Source: Thermus filiformis
GTDB taxonomy: Bacteria; Deinococcota; Deinococci; Deinococcales; Thermaceae
Direction: 5' to 3'
NCBI RefSeq assembly: GCF_000771745.2
Contig: NZ_JPSL02000040.1
Coordinates: 1-64,000, forward strand
Length of the DNA: 64,000 bases
The notes below the pieces were generated by a model that worked only from the letters and a program-made list of their open reading frames with translations, ran no database searches and had not been told where the DNA came from. Below, piece after piece: positions 8,908 to 16,153 of this stretch (position 1 is its first letter; each line of letters opens with the position of its first letter). The position numbers and the translations under genes are program-made.

Positions 8908-8950
8908 GCCACCCCAGCTTGGCCCATGCCAAGCTGGGGGCCCCGGTAGA
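8908..8950 (+). repeat. Stop-adjacent palindromic repeat, copy 1b (tandem)
   Basis: GCCACCCC, stem CAGCTTGGC / GCCAAGCTG with loop CCAT, then GGGGCCCCGGTAGA. It is in tandem with copy 1a. The stem sequence is quite different from the others, but the flanks CCACCCC and GGGGGCCCCGG are the same. Confidence 0.78.
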
Positions 8951-8966
8951 CAAACCCGTTCCAGCT

Positions 8967-8972
8967 AAAATG
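8967..8972 (+). promoter_or_regulatory. -10 box (TAAAAT) of the MoaD-like gene, leaderless
   Basis: TAAAAT lies 8 nt before the ATG at 8981, the spacing seen at other leaderless starts in this window. Confidence 0.5.
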
Positions 8973-8980
8973 GGGGCAGA

Positions 8981-9193
8981 ATGATAGTGGTGCTTCACGG
9001 GAACCTGAGGCGGCTCGGGGAGCGGGTGGAGGTGGAGGCCAGGACCCCGCGGGAGGCCCTTTTGGCCCTGGGGGTGGACCCGGAGGCGGAGGAGTGGATC
9101 CTGGCGGTGGGGGAGAGGGTGGTGGGGCTGGACGAGCCGGTGGAGGGCCCCCTCGAGGTCTACCCCCCCATCGCCGGGGGATGGTATACTTGA
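8981..9193 (+). CDS. MoaD/ThiS-like beta-grasp small protein with a C-terminal extension
   Basis: A 70-residue protein with the length and pattern of ubiquitin-like sulfur carriers: beta strand MIVVLHG, the VEVEARTPREALLALGV helix region, ILAVGERVV, the EPVEGPLEVYPPIAGG end. In MoaD, ThiS and TtuB the Gly-Gly is the very C-terminus and is adenylated and thiocarboxylated. Here three extra residues (WYT) follow, so a peptidase would be needed, or the protein may not act as a carrier. A -10 box TAAAAT (8967-8972) lies 8 nt before the ATG, so the gene is probably leaderless. The codons for YT also form the -10 box of the next gene. A sulfur-carrier role is inferred from family likeness only. Confidence 0.6.
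   Translation: MIVVLHGNLRRLGERVEVEARTPREALLALGVDPEAEEWILAVGERVVGLDEPVEGPLEVYPPIAGGWYT
9185..9190 (+). promoter_or_regulatory. -10 box (TATACT) for the DHS-like gene, inside the end of the MoaD-like gene
   Basis: TATACT is formed by the last two sense codons (TAT ACT) before the TGA of the MoaD-like gene. Transcription from it would begin near 9197 and give a 5' leader of about 70 nt for the gene at 9270. Confidence 0.55.
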
Positions 9194-9196
9194 GGT

Positions 9197-9214
9197 CCTG
9201 CCCTAAAAGGCAGG
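9197..9214 (+). promoter_or_regulatory. Leader hairpin upstream of the DHS-like gene
   Basis: Stem CCTGCC / GGCAGG with loop CTAAAA, at the predicted 5' end of the transcript. The remaining leader to 9256 is very GC-rich. This could stabilise the mRNA or take part in control; no known riboswitch class is recognised. Confidence 0.35.
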
Positions 9215-9269
9215 GGGCGCGAAAGGGGGGGAGCCGCCCGACGCCCACCCCGCGTGGAAAGGAGAGCGG

Positions 9270-10292
9270 ATGGAGAAGAAGGCGCTTCTTTCTACGCCCG
9301 TGGAGCCCATAGACATCAAGGCCTTTGACGCGGGGCCCATCCTCGAGGCCATGGGCAAGACGGCCTTCCAGGCCAGGAACCTCTACCGGGCGGCGGAGAT
9401 CTACCGCCAGATGCTCCAGGACGACTGCGCGGTCATCCTCACCCTGGCGGGGAGCCTGGTCTCGGCGGGGCAGGGCCTGATCGTCCACGACCTGATCCGC
9501 AAGGGGCTGGTGGACGCCATCGTGGCCACCGGGGCCAACATCGTGGACCAGGACTTCTTTGAGGCCCTGGGCCACCGCCACTACCAGGGGGACCCCAAGG
9601 CGGACGACGAGGCCCTGAGGCGGCTTTGGATTGACCGCATTTACGACACCTACATAGACGAGGAGGAGCTCCGCCACACCGATTACACCATCGCCGAGAT
9701 CGCCGAGGCCCTGGAGCCCCGCCCCTACTCCAGCCGGGAGTTCATCTGGCACATGGGCCGGTACCTGGCGGAGCGGGGCCTGGGGGAGACCTCCATCGTC
9801 CGGGCCGCCTACGAGGAGGGGGTGCCCATCTTCGTCCCGGCCTTCTCCGACTCCTCGGCGGGCTTCGGCCTGGTCTACCACCAGGTCAAGCACCCCGAGG
9901 CCCACGTGAGCATTGACTCGGTGGCCGACTTCCGCGAGCTCACCCAGATCAAGCTCTGGGCCGGGACCACCGGGCTGGTCATGCTGGGGGGCGGGGTGCC
10001 CAAGAACTTCGCCCAGGACATCGTGGTGGCGGCGGAGGTTTTGGGCCACCAGGTGGAGATGCACAAGTACGCCGTCCAGATCACCGTGGCGGACGAGCGG
10101 GACGGGGGGCTTTCTGGCTCCACCCTGAGCGAGGCCCAGAGCTGGGGCAAGGTGGACGCCGCCCTCTCCCAGATGGTCTTCGCCGAGGCCACCCTGGCCT
10201 TTCCGCTCCTTGCCTCCTACGTCTACCACCGGGCCCCTGAGCGGGCCAAGCGGCGCTACGCGGACCGGTTCCGGCAAGAGGTCCCGGCCTAG
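9270..10292 (+). CDS. Deoxyhypusine synthase-like protein (probable polyamine enzyme)
   Basis: A 340-residue member of the deoxyhypusine synthase family, which transfers an aminobutyl group from spermidine using NAD. Family motifs are visible: LTLAGSLVSAG, VATGANIVDQD, FVPAFSDSS, LGGGVPKNF, and near the C-terminus SGSTLSEAQSWGK, whose lysine corresponds to the aminobutyl-accepting lysine of the eukaryotic enzyme. Bacteria lack the eIF5A substrate, and bacterial family members include homospermidine-forming enzymes. Thermus is rich in unusual long and homo-polyamines, so a polyamine-modifying role is likely but inferred. The start ATG has an AAAGGAG Shine-Dalgarno sequence at 9258-9264 with 5-nt spacing, in contrast to the leaderless neighbours. 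Confidence 0.8.
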   Translation: MEKKALLSTPVEPIDIKAFDAGPILEAMGKTAFQARNLYRAAEIYRQMLQDDCAVILTLAGSLVSAGQGLIVHDLIRKGLVDAIVATGANIVDQDFFEALGHRHYQGDPKADDEALRRLWIDRIYDTYIDEEELRHTDYTIAEIAEALEPRPYSSREFIWHMGRYLAERGLGETSIVRAAYEEGVPIFVPAFSDSSAGFGLVYHQVKHPEAHVSIDSVADFRELTQIKLWAGTTGLVMLGGGVPKNFAQDIVVAAEVLGHQVEMHKYAVQITVADERDGGLSGSTLSEAQSWGKVDAALSQMVFAEATLAFPLLASYVYHRAPERAKRRYADRFRQEVPA

Positions 10293-10353
10293 TCCCATCC
10301 GGGCGGGCCAAGGGGGGGCCCTTCCGGGCTTGCCCTGGGGGGGAGGGCCCCCT

Positions 10354-10359
10354 TAAACT
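10354..10359 (+). promoter_or_regulatory. -10 box (TAAACT) for the methyltransferase-TPR gene, leaderless
   Basis: TAAACT lies 8 nt before the ATG at 10368. The 60 bases before it are G/C runs (GGGCC...GGCCC) that may end the upstream transcript. Confidence 0.5.
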
Positions 10360-10367
10360 TTCCTCAA

Positions 10368-13121
10368 ATGCCGGAAGCCTTCAGGCAGTACCTGCGCGAG
10401 ACCTTTGGCGTGTCCGCCCCCCTTTCCCCGGGGCGGTTTGAGAGCGAGCTGGCCAAGCGGGTGGGAAGCCCCGCCCGCCGGGCCCCCCTCCTTAAGGCCT
10501 GGAAGCGGTACCTGGGAGGCGGTGGCCTCGAGGGGGTGCGAAGTTTTTACCAGGAGGTCCTGAAGGTCCCCAAGGGGGAGGCCCTGGTCTACGCCATGCA
10601 CCTCCCCTACCTGGAGTTCTACGCCCAGGAGGTGCCCCCCCGGGTGGAGGGCCGGGTCCTGGAGGTGGGGGCCTTCACCGGGGCCCTGGTGGGGTACCTG
10701 CAAAGGGAGAGGCCCGACCTCTTTTGGCACGCCCTCGAGGGGGTGGAGGAGGCCTGGGCGCTGGGGCGGAGGCGGTTTCCCCAGGTGGCCTGGCACCTGG
10801 GCTGGGCCGAGGAGTGGGAGGCCCCGGAGGCCTTTGACACCCTTCTCCTCCTCTCCGTCTTCCCCGAAGGGTACCTGGGGGACTGGGAGGGCCACCTGGA
10901 GCCGGAGGCCTTTTGGCGGGCCTTCCGTTTCTTCCCCCGGATGGAGGCCCTGGCCCGCCTCTTGAAGCCCGGGGGGCTTCTGGTCTACGGGCACGGCCCC
11001 TTCCTGGGGAAGAGCCTCGAGGGGGTGGAGGAGGGGCTCCGCCTCCTGGGCTTCACGGGGGTGGAGCGGGTGGGGGACGGGGACTACGCCCTGGTCCTGG
11101 CCCGCAGGCCCGAGGCCCTGCGGGCGCCGGGGGAGGTCCGGACGGAGGAGGCGGAAGCCCCGCCCCAGGAGGAGCCGGTCCTCGCGGGGGGGCTGGAGGC
11201 GGCCCGCGAGGCCCTGGAGGCGGGGGCCTACCAGGAGGCCCTGGCCCTCCTCCCCGAGGGGGCGGAGGGGGAGGCGGCCTACCTGAGGGGCCGGGCCCTC
11301 TTCGCCCTGGGCCGCTACCTGGAGGCGGAGGAGGCCCTGAGGCGGGCGGGGCGGGAGGAGGCGGAGGCCCTCCGGGCCTGGGTCTGGGTGGAGCTGGGGG
11401 AGTACCAGAAGGCCCTGCCCCGCCTCGAGGCCCAGGCTTACCGGGGGGGGAGGCACCGGCTCTACCTGGGCCGGGCCTATCTGGGCCTGGGCCGGTACGC
11501 GGACGCCCTGCGCCAGTTCGTGGAGTCGGGCCTGGAGGAGGCCGGGATCCACGTCCGGGCTTCATTGGAGAGGATCCAGGAGCGCATGGAGCGGTTCGCC
11601 CGGGAGGGGGAGTGGGCGGAGGTGAGCCGCCGGGCGGAGTTCGTGGAGGACCTGGACCCGGGCCTCCTCACCAAGGGGATGCTCCGCCTGGGGCTCCGGG
11701 CGGCCCTTCTGCAGGGGCTCTGGGCCCGCTCCTGGCGGTACGCCCGCCGCCTGGCCGACCTGGACGAGGCGGAGGGGTTCTTGGGCCTGGCCCTTTCCGC
11801 CCTCCACCTCCGCTCCGCCGCCGAGGCCACGGGGGGCGAGGGGCTTAAGGAGGTGGAGCCCTACCTCACCGAGGCCCTGGCCCGGGCGGAGCTTCCCGAA
11901 GCCCTCCTCCTTTTGGGCATCCTGCGGGAGAAGGAGGGGCGGCTCCTCGAGGCCCTGGCCCTCCTGGAGCGGGCGGCCCGGCGGGGGGAGGGGGAGGTGG
12001 CGGGCCTGGCCTACCACCACCTGGCCCGGGTCAAGCGGGCCCTGGGCCACCCCCCCTTGGAGGTCCTGGGGGACTATAAGCGGGCCCACGCCCACCGGGC
12101 CTACCCCCCCTACTTCCTCTACCAGATGGCCCGGGAGGCCCTGGAGGCGGGGGCCGAGGTCCTGGCCCGGGAGCTCCTCTCCCGGGTGAAGGACGCGGGG
12201 CTTAAGGAGGTGGAGGAGAAGGACCTACTGGGCCTGGTGGGGCTGGTAGAGCGGCTCGAGGGGCCCTGGGAGGCCTTCCGCCTGGTCTTTGAGGCCATCG
12301 CCCGCACCCCCGGGGCGGGGCTGGAGCTTCTGGGCCTGGCCTACCGCCTCTCCCGCGCCTTCCCCGAGACGGAGGAGGCGGAGCGGGTCCGGGGGGAGTA
12401 CCTGGCCTTCCTCTACCGGGAGGGGCGGGTTTTGGAGGCGGAGGCCCTCCTCCTCGAGGAGCTCAAGACCCGGCCCCAGGCTCTGGACACCCTGTTTGAC
12501 CTGGCGGAGCACCACGAGCGCAAGGGGGACTGGAAGGAGGCGGCGGAGTTCTGGCAGAAGGCCTTGGAGGTGGCCCTCTACCGGGAGAAGGACCTGGGGT
12601 TGGCCAAGGAGATCCTGCGCAACCTGATCTTCCTGAGGCCCCACGACGAGAGCCTCCTCCTCTATCTGGAGGAGCTCCGGGCGGCCTCCCAGAAGGCGGC
12701 CCTTCTGGGGGAGGAGGCCGTCCCCATCCCCCAAAAGGAGGAGCTTCTGGAGGAGGGGCTTCCCCGCTTCCACGGGGAGTACCTCCTGGTGGTGGGGGGG
12801 CACACCCAGCTCCGAAGCCGCCTTTTGCCTTTTTTGGAGGCGCAGGGTCTGCGGGTGGACTGGTTTGACTCGGACCAGCAGGCCTCGGGCCGGGAGGCCC
12901 TCAGACGCATCCAGAGCCGGTTGGAGAAGGCCCACGGCCTGATGATCGTCTCCAGCTACGTGGGGCACGACCTGTCCGAGCCGGTCCGGGCTGAGGCGGA
13001 GCGGCTGGGGGTCCCGGTCTACGTCATCCCGGGCCGGGCCCGGGGGATGACCGGGTTCCTGCGGGCCCTGGCCGAGTTCGCCCCCCAGGTGTTCAAGCGG
13101 GCCCTGAAGGGCGTACAGTAG
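10368..13121 (+). CDS. Methyltransferase-like / TPR / DUF2325 fusion protein
   Basis: A 917-residue three-part protein. Residues ~90-260 look like a class I SAM-dependent methyltransferase fold, with the glycine-rich motif GRVLEVGAFTGALVGYL and a late LLKPGGLLVYGHGPF strand. Residues ~270-780 are helical repeats with the TPR pattern (AREALEAGAYQEALALLPEG, ALFALGRYLEAEEALRRAG and further units). Residues ~800-917 match the DUF2325 pattern: LLVVGGHTQLRSRL, then a Ser/Asp-rich middle and SSYVGHDLSEPVRAEAERLGVPVYVI. DUF2325 is found in bacterial proteins of unknown role. I do not know a characterised protein with this arrangement. It is transcribed with mqnD, which begins 5 nt after it. No signal peptide or membrane segment, so it is cytoplasmic. 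Confidence 0.7.
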   Translation: MPEAFRQYLRETFGVSAPLSPGRFESELAKRVGSPARRAPLLKAWKRYLGGGGLEGVRSFYQEVLKVPKGEALVYAMHLPYLEFYAQEVPPRVEGRVLEVGAFTGALVGYLQRERPDLFWHALEGVEEAWALGRRRFPQVAWHLGWAEEWEAPEAFDTLLLLSVFPEGYLGDWEGHLEPEAFWRAFRFFPRMEALARLLKPGGLLVYGHGPFLGKSLEGVEEGLRLLGFTGVERVGDGDYALVLARRPEALRAPGEVRTEEAEAPPQEEPVLAGGLEAAREALEAGAYQEALALLPEGAEGEAAYLRGRALFALGRYLEAEEALRRAGREEAEALRAWVWVELGEYQKALPRLEAQAYRGGRHRLYLGRAYLGLGRYADALRQFVESGLEEAGIHVRASLERIQERMERFAREGEWAEVSRRAEFVEDLDPGLLTKGMLRLGLRAALLQGLWARSWRYARRLADLDEAEGFLGLALSALHLRSAAEATGGEGLKEVEPYLTEALARAELPEALLLLGILREKEGRLLEALALLERAARRGEGEVAGLAYHHLARVKRALGHPPLEVLGDYKRAHAHRAYPPYFLYQMAREALEAGAEVLARELLSRVKDAGLKEVEEKDLLGLVGLVERLEGPWEAFRLVFEAIARTPGAGLELLGLAYRLSRAFPETEEAERVRGEYLAFLYREGRVLEAEALLLEELKTRPQALDTLFDLAEHHERKGDWKEAAEFWQKALEVALYREKDLGLAKEILRNLIFLRPHDESLLLYLEELRAASQKAALLGEEAVPIPQKEELLEEGLPRFHGEYLLVVGGHTQLRSRLLPFLEAQGLRVDWFDSDQQASGREALRRIQSRLEKAHGLMIVSSYVGHDLSEPVRAEAERLGVPVYVIPGRARGMTGFLRALAEFAPQVFKRALKGVQ
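13114..13119 (+). promoter_or_regulatory. -10 box (TACAGT) of mqnD, overlapping the upstream stop codon
   Basis: TACAGT ends on the first base of the TAG stop (13119-13121) of the fusion protein gene and lies 6 nt before the mqnD ATG, the leaderless spacing. Confidence 0.5.
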
Positions 13122-13125
13122 GGGC

Positions 13126-13935
13126 ATGGAGCTCGGCTTCTCCCCCTGTCCCAACGACACCTTCATCTTCTACGCCCTGGTGCACGGCCTGGTGGAGGCC
13201 CCCCGCCCCTTGAGGCCCGTCTTGGAGGACGTGGAGACCCTGAACCGCTGGGCCCTGGAGGGGAGGCTTCCCCTCACCAAGCTCTCCTACGCCGCCTACG
13301 GCCGGGTGCGGGACCGGTACGTGGCCCTGAGGAGCGGGGGGGCCTTGGGAAGGGGGGTGGGCCCCCTCCTGGTGGCCCGGCGGCCCCTGGCCCGCCTCGA
13401 GGGGGCGCGGGTGGCCGTGCCCGGCCGGAACACCACCGCCTTCCTCCTCCTCAGCCTCTGGGCCGAGGACTTCCAGCCGGTGGAGGTCCGCTACGACCGG
13501 ATCATGCCCATGGTGGCCTCGGGGGAGGTGGAGGCGGGCCTCATCATCCACGAGAGCCGCTTCACCTACCCGGAGTACGGCCTGGTGAAGCTTCTGGACC
13601 TGGGGGAGTGGTGGGAGGAGTGGACCGGCCTGCCCCTGCCCCTGGGGGCGATCCTGGCCCGGCGGGACCTGGGGGAGGAGGAGATCCGGGCCTGGGACCG
13701 GGCGGTGCGGCAGAGCCTGGAGTACGCCCTGGCCCACCCCGAAAAGACCCTTCCTTACCTCAAGGCCCACGCCCAGGAGCTCTCCGAGGAGGTGATCTGG
13801 GCCCACGTGCGGACCTACGTGAACGCCTTCAGCCTGGACGTGGGGGAGGAAGGGGAGCGGGCGGTGCGGCGCCTTTTCCAGGAGGCGGAGGCCCGGGGGG
13901 TGGTCCCGCCCTCGAGCCTCCCGCCTTTTCTGTAA
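13126..13935 (+). CDS. mqnD: 1,4-dihydroxy-6-naphthoate synthase (futalosine pathway)
   Basis: A 269-residue protein with the MqnD hallmark N-terminus FSPCPNDTFIFYALVHG and the periplasmic-binding-protein-like fold pattern (RVAVPGRNTTAFLLL; AGLIIHESRFTY). It converts cyclic dehypoxanthinyl futalosine to 1,4-dihydroxy-6-naphthoate in the alternative menaquinone pathway. The His in IIHESRF is the residue thought to act as base in this family. In T. thermophilus the same gene stands next to a CRP-family regulator, as here. It begins 5 nt after the fusion protein gene. Confidence 0.93.
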   Translation: MELGFSPCPNDTFIFYALVHGLVEAPRPLRPVLEDVETLNRWALEGRLPLTKLSYAAYGRVRDRYVALRSGGALGRGVGPLLVARRPLARLEGARVAVPGRNTTAFLLLSLWAEDFQPVEVRYDRIMPMVASGEVEAGLIIHESRFTYPEYGLVKLLDLGEWWEEWTGLPLPLGAILARRDLGEEEIRAWDRAVRQSLEYALAHPEKTLPYLKAHAQELSEEVIWAHVRTYVNAFSLDVGEEGERAVRRLFQEAEARGVVPPSSLPPFL

Positions 13936-13938
13936 GCT
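13933..13938 (+). promoter_or_regulatory. -10 box (TAAGCT) of the CRP-family gene, built on the mqnD stop codon
   Basis: The TAA stop of mqnD is the first half of TAAGCT, which lies 6 nt before the ATG at 13945. One triplet therefore serves translation stop and promoter. Confidence 0.5.
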
Positions 13939-13944
13939 TTAGGC

Positions 13945-14574
13945 ATGGCGTCCCCTTTGGGCCGGCTTTCCGAGGAGGCGCGGCGGGAGGTGATGCGCCT
14001 GGCCCGCCCTTTTCGCCTGCGGCGGGGCGAGGTGCTCTTCTACCCCCAGGACCCCGCGCACGCGGTCTACCTGGTGGAGGAGGGGCTGATCCGCCTCTTC
14101 CTCCTGGGCCGGAAGGACGAGGAGGCCACGCTGGCCCTCCTGGGCCCCGGGGGGCTTCTGGGGGAGGCGGCCTTCTTCGGCGGGACCTACGGGGCCTACG
14201 CGGAGCCTTTGGTCTACACCGAGGGGGTCTCCTTCTCCGGCCGGGAGCTGGCCCTCCTGATGAACAAAAGCCCCGAGGTGGCCCGGCTCTTCCTGGAGCT
14301 CGGCCTGGAGCGGCTGAAGGAGGCCGAGAGGCGGCTTGCGGAGCAGCGCCTCCTCCCGGTCTTCGCCCGGCTGGCCCGCCTCCTCCTCCGCCACTTCCCG
14401 GACGGGGAGGTGCCCCTGAGCCACCAGGACCTGGCCGCCCTGGTGGGGGCCACCCGGGAGACGGTGACCAAGCTTTTGGGGGAGTGGGCCCTTAAGGGGA
14501 TCTTGGAGCTCGGGTACCGGAAGGTCCAGGTGGTGGACAAGGAGGCCCTGGCCCGGATGTTGGAGGAGGTGTGA
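13945..14574 (+). CDS. CRP/FNR-family transcription regulator
   Basis: A 209-residue protein: cyclic-nucleotide-binding-like beta barrel (residues ~15-110, with FYPQDPAHAVYLVEEGLIRLF and the GGLLGEAAFFGG turn), a long dimerisation helix, and a C-terminal winged helix whose recognition helix reads SHQDLAALVGATRETVTKLLGEW. The cAMP phosphate-binding Arg-Ser pair of true CRP is not evident after GEAAFF, and there is no N-terminal FNR cysteine set, so it may act without a ligand or sense another one. The gene order mqnD-regulator-bshC is that of the T. thermophilus TTHA1567 locus. It overlaps bshC by 4 nt (GTGA), suggesting that it is co-expressed with thiol synthesis. Confidence 0.85.
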   Translation: MASPLGRLSEEARREVMRLARPFRLRRGEVLFYPQDPAHAVYLVEEGLIRLFLLGRKDEEATLALLGPGGLLGEAAFFGGTYGAYAEPLVYTEGVSFSGRELALLMNKSPEVARLFLELGLERLKEAERRLAEQRLLPVFARLARLLLRHFPDGEVPLSHQDLAALVGATRETVTKLLGEWALKGILELGYRKVQVVDKEALARMLEEV

Positions 14575-16049
14575 AGGAGGTGCCCCTGAGGGCCCTGGGC
14601 CTTTTCACCGAGGAGGACCTGGCCCAGAGGCTCGAGGTGCCAAGGCCACAGGACCGCTCCCCCTTGGTCCAGGCCCTGGGGGCCTACCTGCGCCGCCTGG
14701 GGGCCCCCGAGGAGGCCTTGGAGCGGCTTCAGGCCCTGGTCCGGCCGGAGGGGAGGGCCATCCTCACCGGGCAGCAGCCGGGGCTTCTGGGGGGGCCCGC
14801 CCTCACCTTCTACAAGGCCCACACCGCTTTGGCCCTCTCCCAGGGACAGGCCCGCCCCGTGGCCCCGGTCTTCTGGGTGGCCTCCCAGGACCACGACGTG
14901 GAGGAGGTGCGCCACCTCCACCTCCTGTACCCAGGGGAGGAGGAGCGCCTCTTCACCCTTTCCCTCCCCCTGCCGCCCAGGCCTTTGGGCCGGATCCCCC
15001 TCGAGCCCTACCGGGAGGCCCTCCGGGAGGCCCTGGCCCCCTTCCCCCGGGACGAGCGGCTGGAGCACGCCCTCGAGGCCCCGACCCTTTCCGAGTTCTT
15101 CGCCCGCATTCTCCTGGCCTACCTGGGCCCCCGGGGGCTTCTGGTCTTTGACCCCATGGCGGAGGAGCTGGCCCCCCTTTTGGTGGAGGGGCTTCTGGAG
15201 GAGCTGGAGGACCCCCTGGCCTCCGCGGAGGCCATCAACCGGGAGGCCCTCCGGATCCGCGCCCTGGGGGGGCGGCCGGTCCTGACCCGGAAGCCCGGGG
15301 CCACCAACCTCTTCCTGGAAACGGACGAGCGCCGCCTCCTCTTCTACGAGGGGGGGGTCTTCACCGACGGAAAGAGGCGCTACACCCGCAAGGAGCTGAA
15401 GGAGCTCCTCCTTTCCGACCCCACCCGGATCACCCCCGCCGCCGGGCTTAGGCCCGTTTTGCAGGACCGCCTCTTTCCCACGGCGGCTTTGGTGGCGGGG
15501 CCGAACGAGCTTTTGTACCTGGCGGAGCTTTCCGGGGTCTACGCCTTGCACCGGGTTCCCCTGCCCGCCTTCGTCCGGCGGCTTTCCGCCCTGGTGGTGG
15601 AGCCCCCGGTGGGACGGATCCTGCGGAAGTACCGGCTGGACCCCTGGGCCTTCGTGGAGCGGGAAGAGGCCTTTTTGGAGGCCCTCGTGCCCCACCTGGA
15701 GGAGGTGATGCGGTTTGAGGAGCGGATCCGGCGGCTTGCGGAGGAGGCCAAGGCCTTGGCCGAGGAGGCGGCCCTCCTCCGCCCGGGCCTGGCCCGCCCC
15801 CTGGCCCGGTTCCGGGCTCGAGTCCTGGGGGAGGGGGAGAGGCTTTTGCGCAAGGCCCTCCGCCAGAGGCTTCTGGAGGACGAGGTCCTGGCCCGCCACC
15901 TCCACCGGCTCCGGCTCCACCTGCGCCCCTTGGGCGCGCCGCAGGAGCGGGTCTACCCCTTCGTCATGTACGTGCTCAAGCACCCCGTGGCCCTGGAGCG
16001 GCTCGCGGCCCTTCCCGCCTTGGGCCGGCACCGGATAGACTTGGACTGA
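14571..16049 (+). CDS. bshC: Putative cysteine ligase BshC (bacillithiol synthesis)
   Basis: A 492-residue BshC-family protein. Motifs: AILTGQQPGLLGGPALTFYK near residue 65, then PVFWVASQDHDVEEVRHLH, which is the signature PVFW...DHD segment. A C-terminal helical hairpin (residues ~370-450) matches the coiled coil of the family. BshC adds cysteine to glucosaminyl-malate in the last step of bacillithiol formation, a low-molecular-weight thiol known in the Deinococcus-Thermus group. Translation is coupled to the CRP-family gene by a GTGA overlap. A well-preserved palindromic repeat starts directly after its TGA. Confidence 0.92.
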   Translation: MKEVPLRALGLFTEEDLAQRLEVPRPQDRSPLVQALGAYLRRLGAPEEALERLQALVRPEGRAILTGQQPGLLGGPALTFYKAHTALALSQGQARPVAPVFWVASQDHDVEEVRHLHLLYPGEEERLFTLSLPLPPRPLGRIPLEPYREALREALAPFPRDERLEHALEAPTLSEFFARILLAYLGPRGLLVFDPMAEELAPLLVEGLLEELEDPLASAEAINREALRIRALGGRPVLTRKPGATNLFLETDERRLLFYEGGVFTDGKRRYTRKELKELLLSDPTRITPAAGLRPVLQDRLFPTAALVAGPNELLYLAELSGVYALHRVPLPAFVRRLSALVVEPPVGRILRKYRLDPWAFVEREEAFLEALVPHLEEVMRFEERIRRLAEEAKALAEEAALLRPGLARPLARFRARVLGEGERLLRKALRQRLLEDEVLARHLHRLRLHLRPLGAPQERVYPFVMYVLKHPVALERLAALPALGRHRIDLD

Positions 16050-16093
16050 TACCACCCCATCCTGGCTTGCGCCAGGATGGGGGCCCCGGTAAA
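16050..16093 (+). repeat. Stop-adjacent palindromic repeat, copy 2
   Basis: TACCACCCC, stem ATCCTGGC / GCCAGGAT around TTGC, then GGGGGCCCCGGTAAA. It starts at the base after the bshC TGA, in sense. This copy is close to the family consensus. Confidence 0.85.
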
Positions 16094-16153
16094 TCCTTGC
16101 TCAACTTCTAGCGGGACCGCGTGTGCGAAGGAAACGGCAGAAAGGGGTATGAG

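Noticed and set aside
7971-10298. 775-codon open frame on the minus strand across three plus-strand genes
   Set aside because: It is opposite well-supported genes (dehydrogenase, MoaD-like, DHS-like), crosses their intergenic gaps, and has low-complexity Gly/Pro/His composition typical of antisense frames at this GC.
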